The translations under genes were made by a program, and so were the position numbers. Shown here piece after piece: positions 1 through 12,400 of a stretch of 64,000 nt of DNA; position 1 is the first letter of the stretch; the number at the start of each line of letters is the position of its first letter. Under the pieces are notes generated by a model. The model had not been told where the DNA came from, did not search any database, and saw only the letters and a program-made list of their open reading frames with translations. Source of the stretch: Brachypodius melanocephalos (lineage: Eukaryota; Chordata; Aves; Passeriformes; Pycnonotidae); the NCBI GenBank assembly GCA_013398615.1, contig VZSR01001479.1, forward strand, positions 17,012,717 to 17,076,716, in the 5' to 3' direction.

Positions 1-224
1 GGAGCGGTGCGGAGGAGGGAGGAGGAGAGAGTGGGAGGGGAGTGTGGAAGGGGAGTGTGAAGACTCTAAGGGAACGCGGCAGAAGCCGGGAGAGGAGGCA
101 CGACGGACGGCCAGGGCAGGCAGGGGTGTCAGGGGAAGGACAGGGCCACAGCGTGGGGCACCCGCCCCGGCTCGCCCACCCGCCGCGCTCCGCCCGCCCG
201 CCCTCCTTGCCTACCGCCGGCACC
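1..224 (+). promoter_or_regulatory. KCNK5: KCNK5 5' UTR and proximal promoter region
   Basis: The first 60 bases are strongly purine-rich (GGAGG-type repeats). From about 150 to 215 there is a C-rich, CpG-rich stretch with several CCGCCC/CGCCCG boxes of the Sp1 type. No TATA box is visible and there is no ATG between 1 and 224, so the 5' leader has no upstream ATG. The start codon at 225 sits in a strong Kozak context (GCACCATGG, A at -3 and G at +4). The transcription start site cannot be placed from sequence; it may lie inside this stretch or before the window. Confidence 0.7.
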
Positions 225-410
225 ATGGTGGACAGAGGCCCCTTGCTGACCTCGGCCATCATCTTCTACCTGTCCATTGGGGCGGCGATCTTCGAGGTGC
301 TGGAGGAGCCCCACTGGCGCTCGGCTGCCGACAACTATAAGCGGCAGAAGACGGAGCTGCTCAAGCAATTCCCTTGCTTGGGTCAAGAGGGGCTGGACAG
401 GATCCTGCAG
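225..410 (+). CDS. KCNK5: KCNK5 coding exon 1 (residues 1-62)
   Basis: It starts at ATG 225 with MVDRGPLLTSAIIFYLSIG and ends with ...GLDRILQ. The donor is CAG|GTACAG at 411, phase 0. It encodes the short cytoplasmic N terminus, TM1 and most of the extracellular cap helix, including Cys51. The reading frame is open upstream of the ATG, but only GTG codons lie there, so ATG 225 is the clear start. The exon is GC-richer than the later exons because it sits in the CpG island. Confidence 0.97.
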
Positions 411-3400
411 GTACAGCGGGCGCCGCCGGGGTGGGGGCCGGGACTGGGTCGGGGGGTGCCAGCAGCAACAGCAGCAGCAGCAGGTGCTGCTGAGCGCCCT
501 GGAGCGGAAAACCCCGCGCCCGTGGGCTGGCGGGCTGAGGAACCAGCCGGGACCGGGCACAGCCCGACGGTGTCTGTGCTTTCACAAAGCCCGGTGCCGA
601 AAAACTGTCCCTCGAGCGGGAGCGTAGGGAAACCTCTTCATCGTTCCTAACTACTTAATGATAGAGCCTTTAAATGGGTCCGCGTTGCCTTCTATTTCCC
701 TCTGAGTCCTAAAGGAGCCGGGGGTTGATTTCAGCGTTAGCTGGCCGGCCCGGAGGTGCCGCCCGCAGTGTGCTCCCGCCCGCTGCTCAACCCTGCGCCC
801 GTCAATGCCGCTCTTGTTTTAGCACCCAGGGTGGTTCCTTCTGCCTCAAAAGATGTTGTGTTAAGAGGAAGGGAAGGCGAAGCCAAGTGTCTCGATTCTC
901 TTGTGTTTGGTCTGATTTTCTTCCCTTAGTCTTTTTTTTATTTATTTCTTCCCTCACAAAATGCTGGAGAGGTGCCTGGGGGTCCCGGAGGTCAGTCGGG
1001 GTAACTGGGGGAAAGGGTGCACGGCTCGCACGGAGAGATGCTCGCGACTCTTGGGCTGTTATACTCTGGAAGACTGACTTTTTTCCAAGCCATAAGGAGT
1101 TGATATTCGTCCTGTCTCGCTCATCTGGCAGAATGCCTCTTCAAAACTAATTATTAATCGATAGCGTGTATTAAATCCGAGAGCAGTATAAACTTAGTTA
1201 GTGCCTTATGGATGTAGAATCCGTTAAAATGTGCTGAGCAATAGTGAACTATGAAACACAGGCTGCCCAGATGTGTGGGGCTCCAATGGTGAGAATGAGC
1301 CATTTGGGACTTTCATTTCAGAAATGGTTATACTGAGTAGATTTTCTGTTCATTATGTTTTGGATTTTTAAAAAATTATTTTATTTTCAAATTCACTAAA
1401 AGTCTATTAAGATGCTCAAATACAGAAGAATGACAAAGTGGCTCATTAGTTTTCTTGGTGTAATCGATCCTGTGTAAGCTTAGAAGAGTATAGGTTCTTT
1501 ATCCTAAAAGTTTATGGTTTAAGTTCCCTTTCTTCAGTTGGTGGCTTCCTTCTGTCTGCTTCAGATAGCAAAGCCTTTTGGTGGCAGTGCCCTTTTTGTT
1601 ACCATCTCAGTGCCCTGTTAAATGTCTTTGTGGTATTTAGTGGGACAGGTGGATGGCGGCTTGAAAGTATAAAGAGATGTTGGAAAATGAAAGACATAGT
1701 ATGTGTTTGGAGTATGTTTTTGCTGTTCTGGAGTCTTAATGAAATCTTATTCAAGATTATATCCCAAACTTGTTTTAATGTCCTCAAGGAAAAAGCCTTG
1801 TTTGGATTGGGATGTGCCTGGCATGCTCAACTTGCTGCAGACATAATGCAGAGTCTACATTCTGCCTCAATTTTGGATGAAAATTATGTTGGTATGAGGG
1901 AATCATTAGGGGGTTTTATGTTTGTTTGTTTTCTCCCATGATTCATATCACAATGAATCCTGAAGTGGCAGAAGGTTGGAGTTTTTTTGGTTTTGAGGGT
2001 TTTTTTCTCAAAATACAAGATGACAGTGAAAAAAATGTGGAGTGCTTTCCCTCTTCAATGTATTAGCCCCTGGTGATAGTTTCATATGTGGTTTGAGGTT
2101 TCCCTCTGCACTTCTTCCAGTTATATCCTACTTTCCATGTCCAGTCTTGCTGATCTGATGATCCCACATAGATATTCTTGAACCCAAGTTAGCTCAAATG
2201 TAAATGCCTTTATTTCACTTTTATTGGTAACTGCAAACTTTACTGCCTGCTTTCTTTTAGGCTTGTAGTTTTGTGCCTGTTCATATTCTTCTTCTGTGTA
2301 AAAAGTGATGGGAAAGAGGAGAGTGGGTCACATCTGACAGAGAACGATCATGGCAGGGTGAAATCTAAACTAGCTGAAGCTAACTGTGATGGGGGAAATC
2401 ATGTAAGGACATCAGGATTCTGTCCTGAGTAAGCTGTAAACTGTATCAGAAATAGTCTTTGTAGTTGTCCTTTCTCAGTCACTCAGTGCTTCTTCTGTTG
2501 GGTTCTGCCGAATCTTAAAGCATTACTAGCATCTCTTTCACAAATCCTGATCATCCTCTTCTCTTATTAAACCTCCAATTTTTTTCTCTTGTAATAAATC
2601 CGGGACGTTGTTGATTTGAAAAATGGACTTTTAACACTTCCCCACCCATCCTCATCCCCACTTCTGTATTGTTCCTCTGAGCCTCTTCCTGTAGCTTCTT
2701 CCATGGACTTCCTAAACTTATTCTTGGGATTTTGCATGGTTTAACTCATTTTTTCTGCTGTTGTCCCTTTTTAAAAAAGGTGATTTCATCTTGAAGCCTT
2801 TTCTTTCTTTCTTTCACTTTGTTTTTGGTCCCCACTGATACTCATGTGACTTTACAGAGCCATGTCGAGCTTTGCTGTTACTTCTTTGATGTTCTGTTTA
2901 AGACCCCCATTTAAGATATACTGGATAAAGTTCTTCACCAAATACCACCAACTGTAGAATTTTAAATGGGTGTTGGTAAAATGAAAGAATGCTAAGAAAT
3001 GTTCAAGTTGAACTAACAATACCAATTTTATTTCCAGAAGCAGCCTGAAAGGTGACAAGGACTGACTTATTCAGAGACCGGTCTCTCTGCTGCCCTTGTT
3101 CCCCACCCAGGTTAGCTCGTGTGTTCCTTTGAGCCTAATGCTAGCTGTAAGTGCAATGGAAACTGTGTGGAATGACTACCAAGCTAGATCTGTAGCTTGC
3201 AAACCTTTGAAAAGACAAGTAGGTTATCAGCGCAGATTTTCAGCTCACGTACAGACCAGTATCCCTGTACCCGCAGTTCAACTGATTATTAAGTGGGCTG
3301 TACTTGGTCAAATACTGTCTAAAGTTTATTTCCCATAATAAAAATTTCACAATGTATTACAGTAGAAATACACTCCAATAAATGTTTATTGAAATCTGTT

Positions 3401-6400
3401 TAACACACTTGCAGAAATTTACAAGCTGAGCATTGTAGGACATGCTAAATAGAAAGCCTTTTTCCTCCATCCCGAGAAGTGCCTAAAAATAAACTTGCTT
3501 AAAGGCATCTTTTAAGAGTGTCTCTTGTGAATTATCCATTTGCTTTTTATTGTTGAGAGTACCATATTACTTGTCATAACTGTAAGAGGTAAAGAAAGTA
3601 TTTAAACACTTCTTGGAATAACGCTAAGTAGACCCTGATTTTAAAGGTGACTTAGCCTGGGCAGTGTATAGGCTGGTTTCTGCCTGTCCATGTTCTTCTG
3701 GGTAGAGCTGATTGCTCAAATGTAAATGTGGTTGAGATGCCACATCATTCACATTATTTAAGCTTCCAAAGACCCTTAACCACAACTGTGTATAAACTCA
3801 AGGAGCTGTGTAATCTCCCATCTCTATGTAGAATTACTCTGGAAGAGAAATGTCTCATAGCTCTTTGGAATATATGCAGAAATTAACATTGTTAGTATTA
3901 ATGTCACTATACCATATTTATCATCATTGTAGAATCTTAAAAGTAGTGTAACAGCTTTGTCTGTTGATACAAGTCTATGGCTTGTCATTGTCACTTGTTT
4001 CAGCGGCCCTAAGTCCTGGGACTCCGTAGGAAGGGCACAAAAACAGGGATCCAGTGATGACACCTTTATCTACCCTGCTGTAGGAGGCAGTTTGGAAGAC
4101 TGAACCAAATGTAAGGTGATTCAGTAATTTCCCTCTTTTCCAGTCCCTTACTTTTACTCTTAATTGCTGCATTGTGATTGTGAAACATCAGCTTAATGAT
4201 AAAGGAGCTATTCATGCAAGGAGGTGCCCTCTTGACCCTCGTGTTCTATTCACATGAGCAAAGGTTTATCTATCCTGGACCTCCTCTTATTTACCGGGAA
4301 ATCTTTTACTTGCCCACCAGAGTCATTGAAAAATGATATGCTTCCCATTGATAAACATCAGGCCTAGTGAAAAGAAAGGGAATCATTTGCAGATGAGTGT
4401 AAATGGTTACTTTCAAAACAGCAATAAAATGAAAAGAGAAACTGCTGGCTGTGTTTAGGGGAAGCAGACAAACATACTGAGTATGAGAACAAATAGTTGA
4501 CGTCTTCATTTGAAAAGCATACAAGACTCTGAATAGGCCTGAGATATAACTTGAGAAACCTAAATGTTTACACTTAAAGCCCAGTGCTCTGAACAAACAT
4601 TTTCGAAGACTTATAAGGATAGCTGCTGGAATGTACATGGCACATGGTTTATGCTGAAGGAAATACCAGTTAAGTGGATTAATGGTAGTTTCTCCTCGGT
4701 TTTTTAAAGTGTCTTCACTTTTCACAAGTACCTAACAGGTGCATTTCCACGATTTTGACTTGTGGTTAAAGATGGTGAAGCTTGCTTCTGGATTTGAATA
4801 TTCTTGGAATTTATCTTAAATTTTGAAAATATAAGAATATTCTCTGATTCTGAACAGTTTCTCACATTGCTTTACTTTCAAGCTGCTATGTCAAGGTTTA
4901 AATCTATGTGCAATACTTTTGAGAGAGTCTGCGAACTAGTTTTCTTAAAAACTTGAACTAGGTTTTTAGAGCTTTTTTCAACATTTAACAGAGATGATGG
5001 CTTTTGCTTAGGCTTTTTAGAGTGATTTGGATTTCAGTGTAAAGATAATAGGGCTAACTTTTTAATAATATTTTTCCTTTTTGTGCTCTTTAGGAGATGC
5101 ATAAATGAGATTTTAGACTTGGGTTTGTTTGTTTGCTCTTTACCTTCCTGATCTTTTCCATTGAAGATACTGAAGGTGGAGTGGATAAATAGGGGATTGA
5201 ATTAATTATCTGGAATGCCAGTTGACTTGTCTCTTTCAAGGCTGTGCCTTTTTTCATAGGCTGGACAAAATAAAGCTGAGCATCTTTCAGACAAGGGCAA
5301 GTGGCTGCCAATAAAACGAAGTTTGTTAGCTACTTCTGATATCTTTCATATAAAAACTTGACAGTGTAAATAGTCTTATACTTGTGAAATAGGTATTCCT
5401 AGATTTTAAAACTTTTATGTCTTTAATTATGCATCCTCTAAATTCAGCAGATATAAATAGAGATGAAAATGTAGAACCACTGTCCATGGCTGACTAAGAT
5501 GCCTCAGAGTGTGAGTTATGGATATTGCCACTGCAGCATTAGAAAAGAATTGAGGACAGTCAGCGCAGAATCATTTAGGTTGGAAAAGACCTGTGAGATC
5601 ATGCAGGCAGCCAACCTTTGACCAAACACCAGCTTGTCAAGTGGACCCTGGCACTCACGGAGTGCCATGTTCAGCTGTTTCTTGAACGCCTCCAGGGATG
5701 GTGACTCCACCACCTTCCTGGGTAGTCCATTCCAATGCTTAACAACCCTTTCTGAAATTCCTCCGGATCTCCAGCTGCATTGCCACACAGATTTTCTCTC
5801 TGTGTGTTTCTACACATAAAACCAAATGTAAACAGGCATGCTTTTCTGTTGTGTTTTCTTTTTTTTTTCCTTTTTCCCTGTTTAACCATTAAATTGTTTG
5901 AACTTTCTTGGACCATAGTTAAACAAAGCTGATAGTGCATACACTGCAACTCTGCTGATGGAGCAATAGCAATCGATCAGAAGCTATGATTTTTCTGCAG
6001 TGGGCTTTTCCTTTTTCCTGTTGTGAACTTAATCCTTGAGTGTTCCTAGTATGCTGTCCTTCTGTTACCTTAGAACTGAATGTTTGTGTTACCTTACATG
6101 TTGCCGTCTGCTACTAGGTGTGTTTTTGGCAAGCTCTGCTCTAGAGACCATGGCATGCAAGTAGTTTTGCAGGTTATCAACAGCTTGTTCTATGCTTTGA
6201 TTCATACTGTTTATGTGGTTTTTGCAAGATACATTCTGTAGCCAGTGAAGATACTGTATAATGATGACTTTGTACAGATTTCCTTTTTAAAAACAAATTG
6301 TTGCTTTTGCTATTAATACTAATTAAACACAATGAATTGTTTTGCTTTTCTCTGAATGCTGTTGACTTTCAGGACCGTTGTATTCCTTGCTGGTAGTGCA

Positions 6401-9400
6401 AGTAGATGTCAACATAGTGATATACAACCTAGAAACAAGCTGGATTACAAATGACAGTAAATAATCTGATCGGCTGGGGAGCAAAGGAGAATGCTTTTGC
6501 ACTTTGGTGCTGTGGATCTACTGATCACAGTGCCTGTGATTTGCAGAGGTTTTATTTTGTCCTGGCACTTGTTTGATTCTATGGATTGAATACATATGAA
6601 TGTATAGTTAATTTTTTTCCTGGAGTAGTTTGGAGTAGTCGTCTGTCTTTGGGCTTTGTTTAGCCCAAACTGAGCTCAGATCACAAACTCTGTAGTACCT
6701 AACAGAATGTGGTGACAGGACAAGTGGAAGAGTTGTGCTCTTCAGTTAAATTAAAATCTGACTTGTCACACCTGAAGCACCTGTGGTGCTACAGACGTCC
6801 TCAGGAGAGCCACACTTTGAGGCAGATTGAACTTTTAGAATAAGCATGCACTATGTACTCTGCATTTTTGCTAGCTCTGTCTGCTGAGGGGATGCCTTGG
6901 GCTTGAAGGGGCTTTGTCTTCCTGTATTTTCTGTTTTGATTCTGTTAGGTCCCTCATCAGCACTGTTGGTTCTAGCATTACTAGATCTTTTCTTTAAAAC
7001 ACCAGGTTCTTTAGCAGGGAACTTCAGGCTGGCTGTTTGTTTTCTGCGTCCTCCCATCTTACGTTATCATGTCTTTATATTGGAGATGTTTTAGATTTTA
7101 CTCTGTTAGTTATGTACTTGCCAACATTTGAATTTTAGGCAGTAGAGATTGTTCCTAGGCATGTATTGCCCTAGTAGCTCTATTTACAGTGAAATCAGTA
7201 AGGAATTTTTTTTTTCCCCCTGCATTGTGTTGTGTGAACTCAAGTGGATCAAAGACACTCTTGGATGCAAAATAGCTTCTGAAATGTTTTAAAATCAAAC
7301 ACTGATTTTCTTAAGCGAAAGAAATGTGAGTGATAAAAAGGAAGTAGGAAACAAAAAATAATAGGTTGTATTTCCTTTTCTAAGCATATGTGTTTCTTAA
7401 AATGGACCTAATTTTTTTAACCTCTGTTGCAGATCAACCAGTCTGTAGGACTTTATTTTTGCCTTAATGGAAAGATAGATACAGTTTGTGGTTGAGCAAA
7501 CTGGCAAATACTAAATTGACTTTGTTCCGTGTCAGCATCTTGCAAATACTGTGTAAGCAGTTTCTGGCTGCTGAGAAACAAAACCCAAAACTGTGCATCT
7601 CTTGGAGGTTGCAAGAGGTGCAAAAATGTCTCAAGTTAGACCTATTCACAGGTCTCTGAATTTTGATACTTCCTAACAACAGTGACAGTTAACATTCATT
7701 TGGACTGTAAAGTAAGTCATAAGATTGTCAGATAATGGCAGTGAGTGAGTAATAGCTGATGGAACTTGAAAATAATTCTGCCAGGGGTTGTGAAGGGCCC
7801 GAGGAAGCATAGACAGATACGATGCAGCATTTTTGATGGCCTCGCTAAAATATCAATTATCAATGATGACTTCTCTATCTGACCTCCAAATGCTCGTATT
7901 ACTGCTCCTCTTTGCAACTGCCAGCCTACTCCAAAAGAGTAAAAAAGCTTTGAAGGAAAGTTGCTCAAGAATCATGTTTGGTCCCTCACTAGAGAAACAG
8001 TGGTTTGTAAGTAGGTTAGTTCTGGCATGTAATGGAAGTGAAATTGATGAGTCTCCTCCAGGCACCAGAGAAACAGGAGAGGTGTTTGGAGCCAAGCAGC
8101 TGAACAAAGAGAAGGGGTCTAATCAAGCTCACTGGGATACCAGCTTCTCCCTTAGCCTCTCTTGTGTTTGTCTGGAACGCTCAACCTACCACATGCCCAG
8201 CTCTTACAGTTGCTGTTAACCAGCTGCAGACTATAATGCAAATATGTTAAAATCAAGTTAAATAGTTGATCTATGAGAACTTGCCAGATAAGGCTTTAGG
8301 CCTGTCTAAGTGGTGTGTACGTGACTGCAGAATGACCAGAGGGCAATCAGCATTTGCCCTGTTGGCACAAGGGTGTTTGAAGGGCACTGGGGTTTATGCT
8401 TCACTCTCTTATTTTTATGAGTACACTTTGAAAATTTTTCACTTGTGTCACTATCAATTGCCCTTTTAAAATACAACTTGCCCACTTCCAACTTTTTTTA
8501 TGGCTTTTCAGGTGGAGCGAGGGAAGGGAGAGAGCAAAAAATTTTGGAGTTGCTTCTGTTTAGCAGCAAACCCAGTAGTCATCTTTATTGTGTCTCTATG
8601 TTACTCCTTACAGTAATATTAGATTTTCAGGTAGTGTTTTAAGTGGATTGTGACTATAGGAGAACAGTGCCTTTTCGTGAAGTTGTTACATAGTCTCTGC
8701 AAGGTCCTAACGCTATCAACCTGATTAATGAAATGAAAATAGATGTCTTTGTCTTATATTTAGGGGAAGTAAAATACAGGTCAAACTTTCAGAGTGGCTT
8801 GGCTTTATTTCCATGTTTTAATAATGCTTGTTCAGCTCTGCTACAATTAGATGTTTGGTTCTTTGGACAGATGTCCTCACAGCTGACTGCTTCTTGTCTC
8901 CTAGTGGAGAAACACTGTCATAAAATAGTCACACACTAGGTGCTTTCAGCTGAATTCTGTGCATCTTAGAAAAACCATCTCACTTATTTGAGGTAACTGC
9001 AGCTCTTCTGTGGTTTTGTTGACTCATTTAGCATCTTGTATGAGCAGCTTTTAAGCTTGAGGGTTCTCTACTTTGAAATGTACAAGTGCTTCCTGTCTCA
9101 GCTTCTGAGAAGGTAATAGATGCTGCTGAACACTCACAGATGTCAGTTGCAGGAAATCCGGGCTAGGGAGGAAAATAATAACAGAAGGCAGTAACTATGG
9201 CACTTTCCCCAGTTGGTCTCTCTTGCCTTTAATACAGTAGCAAGAAGATGACAAAGTGGTTTGGCTTTCATACATCCTCAGATGGGACAGTTGAGAAGTG
9301 ATGGTGCACAGTCTGCTAATTACCTGCCACACATCAGTGTTGTACATTACTCTTTGCCTGAAATTTGTCTTGTGTTAGCTGTTCACGGGAAACCTGCAAA

Positions 9401-12400
9401 AGTATGGGAAATTCTGTGAATCTGAAAGTGTGCATGGTTTGATAAAGTGGAAGGATTTGTCAGTTGACTAAGCTTAATTTTTCCACTTAAAACCTTTTCT
9501 ACAGGACATATACAATTTCTAGTTTACCAGTGGGGTTTGACCAGGAACTAGATGTGGTACAAGACTGAAAAAAATATTGGACAATTATTAAAGCAGAATC
9601 TGTTCTGCTTTCTGTCAGTTAGTGGTTGGAAGCTCCCTTGGTAAGAAAGCCCCTTCCATGTACTTGTTAGTATAGTACTGAATGTATTAAAATAGCAGAA
9701 GATTGTATGCCAGTGCATGTTGTGTGTGTGTGGTTTTTAATGTTACACAATTTCTTAAAAAAAAAAAAAAGTTTGTATATATCCTGACATAATTGAGTTT
9801 AAGAAATACTCTAATGCACAGCCAGCTCTTAGCAGCAAACTGATGTTATTGCCAGTCTAATTCACTCAGCCAGCAGAAGAAATAGACTAGGCAAACAAAG
9901 CTATTACAGGTCTGAGGGTGTCTAGGTCAGGCTGTTTCCTAGTCTGTTATCTCAGTTACTGATCACACTTCTTTCCAGCCTGCCATAACTGTGCCACCAG
10001 ATTGCTGTACTTGAAAACATTTGTTCAGAGCAGCCTCCACTTTTTCCCCAGTCCTCCTCAAAGATCAGTCTTGAGTTAATCTAGTGTTGAAGAGATTTAT
10101 AGTAAGTAACATAAAAGCATTTTATTTCAGGTTACGCCCTAAATACATAGTAATAGAAATCTCAAAGCTGCCTTTCTGTAGCAGGTTTTTTGCTCTTGTT
10201 AGACCCCTTAAGATAAGCCCATCACCTTGCTATTTGCGTAAAGCATCCTGTCCATGTTGACATAGGAACCTTGCCTTCCCTTGTCCTCCTGCTGCCTGAT
10301 ACAGGAATGATAGACTGGTGTGATTGAGGTTATGTGAAGTTTTTGGTTGACCCTGGAAACCCGGTTGGTTGTTTGGCTTAACAAGGTGGCTTAGTGATGG
10401 TACAGCCTATAAGAGTTAAATAGCCAATAGTGTGTCTTTTTCTTGTTCCTGTTCTGTAGTTCAAAAGTCTACCTGATTAAAAATGTTGTTACAGGTAGTA
10501 CTCTGCTCCACCCAAGTCTGATCACTTTAGGTTTTTTAATTTGGTGCTGTTGGGACAAGCAAGATTTTTATTCCAGCATGTGTAAGCTCACTGAATTGTC
10601 AGACCAGTAAGTTGTTTTAGACAGACCTGCTTTTTTTTTTTTTTTTTCCCTGTTTTTTGGTGTGGGGTTTTGTTTTGGTTTTTTTTTTAGCACTTATTTC
10701 TCCTTAAGATAGGTTGTTAAATAGGAGATGAAGTGTGTGGTGATACTAGCATGCTTCGGTAGCGGCTTCTAGCATGTGTTCAGAGAAAGAAGATCTTTAA
10801 AGTTGTATTGAAATTTGGGGATGAAATACAAAAGTGCTTGTGAAACCAAAAGTCTATGACATTTTCCTCCTAGTGACTAAGAACGGAACAGTTTTTAGAG
10901 TGTTCTAAACAAGTAGCTTTCTGTAAATTTCTTAACCTGACGCATATTTTAATGCACGGCTATAAATGGGAGAGAATGTAGTGTGCGGTGCTATTTTATG
11001 CTTCAATTCACTCACTGAGTTGAAAATCTTATTGGGCCTCTGTAAGCAAAGCTGTCAGGCTTGGATTACTTGTGTTTTGACTTGTCTTAATTAACTATTC
11101 TTATACACTGAGAGCGTGGCAGGTTGGGGGGGAAGCGGGTGGTGGGAAGCTTCATTTTAAACTCAATTTCCTCTTCTACTTCTCCCGTGTAATATCAACA
11201 TTTTCTGTCCAACCCCTCTGCATCTAATAAATTCGTCTGAATAAACTTTGTTTTTATTGACAATAGGACTGTTTTGGTTTCATTTAAATCTAGTTAAATC
11301 AATTGCAACTGAACTGAAATGTATTATTTTGGAAACAGACTGCTGCATGGGTTACCATCTGTTTATGCAATCGGTACCAGCTCTGTTGCAAGAGTCTCAT
11401 GCAAACACTGTCTGGTTCTAACCCTGCCTAACATAGGTCACCAGCTGGTGTGAGGGCTTGATTAAACTCTTGACTCTTCTGCTTCCACTTTCTTATCTCT
11501 GAAATGGGGACAACAGCGTTTTCCAAAGCCCTTCTAAAGGGGAGTTGTCTGCGTTAGTCACCATGTATGTATTCAGATAGGAAGGAAGCCTAATCTGGTA
11601 TTATAGATTATTCCAATGTTTTAATTTCAGCTGATGCAACATGAAAGTTGTTGAAATACTTTTTTTTTTTTCTTTTCCCCATCTAAGGCTAAGTGTGTTA
11701 TAAGCATATTGGAACAGAAGCCCACAAAATTAAGCTATACCAGTGAAAGCTATGACATAGTCTGATAGGTTTTAGTTCTAAACGAGAATGATTGTGGGCC
11801 AATGAAAAGCAGGGACACTCAGCATCTGCAGAACAGCTGCAGTTCTCATGCAGCAATAACCTTTAGCTAATTTGTCTTCAAAACATGTCTATGTGGAACT
11901 TGGGAAAGTTAAAAGGAAACATTTCTTCTATTACTGCATTAATCAAAAGAGCAAGAGAATGCTGGTAAAGCACTGAATATGCTTTTCATCGAAATAGTTT
12001 ATGAAGTAGTTCATAAAACTGGAATCTAGTCCTGAAATTAATAGGAGAAAAATCCATATAAACTGCTAAATTCTGTAGTCATGATCTGTCAAAAAAGCCA
12101 GATGCCTCTTCAAAACTGTTGGTATTTACATCCATTGCACATCAATCGAAAGGAGAAATAAAATTAAGCAACATTAGTTTGCTGAAGCATAGGATTTGCA
12201 AGTGTCACAAATAGGGAAGCTTCAGTATTCAATTCTGCAATGACAGAATAGTTCCAGTTAACTTATTTGCTGAATTAAGACTTTCACATATTATTTAACT
12301 CTGCACAAAGTCACAGAAAGGAAATAACCTTGTTGATCTCTTTCCATTAATATTGCTCACATTGTTTGTCCTATGAATTATGACTTATAGGAAAATTAAC

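Larger units (their letters stand above)
60..850. promoter_or_regulatory. CpG island over exon 1
   Basis: CpG dinucleotides are dense from about 60 to 620 and then thin out until about 850, after which the sequence becomes AT-rich like the rest of the window. The island covers the 5' UTR, exon 1 and the first few hundred bases of intron 1, as expected for a TATA-less vertebrate promoter. The borders are judged by eye. Confidence 0.65.

Noticed and set aside
42..224. Upstream extension of the KCNK5 frame, starting at GTG 42
   Set aside because: There is no ATG, and the first ATG at 225 has a strong Kozak context and gives the exact family N terminus MVDRGPLL.
725..1150. 141-codon + strand open frame in intron 1
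   Set aside because: It lies in and just past the CpG island, where stop codons are rarer; there is no recognisable protein, and KCNK5 splicing skips it.
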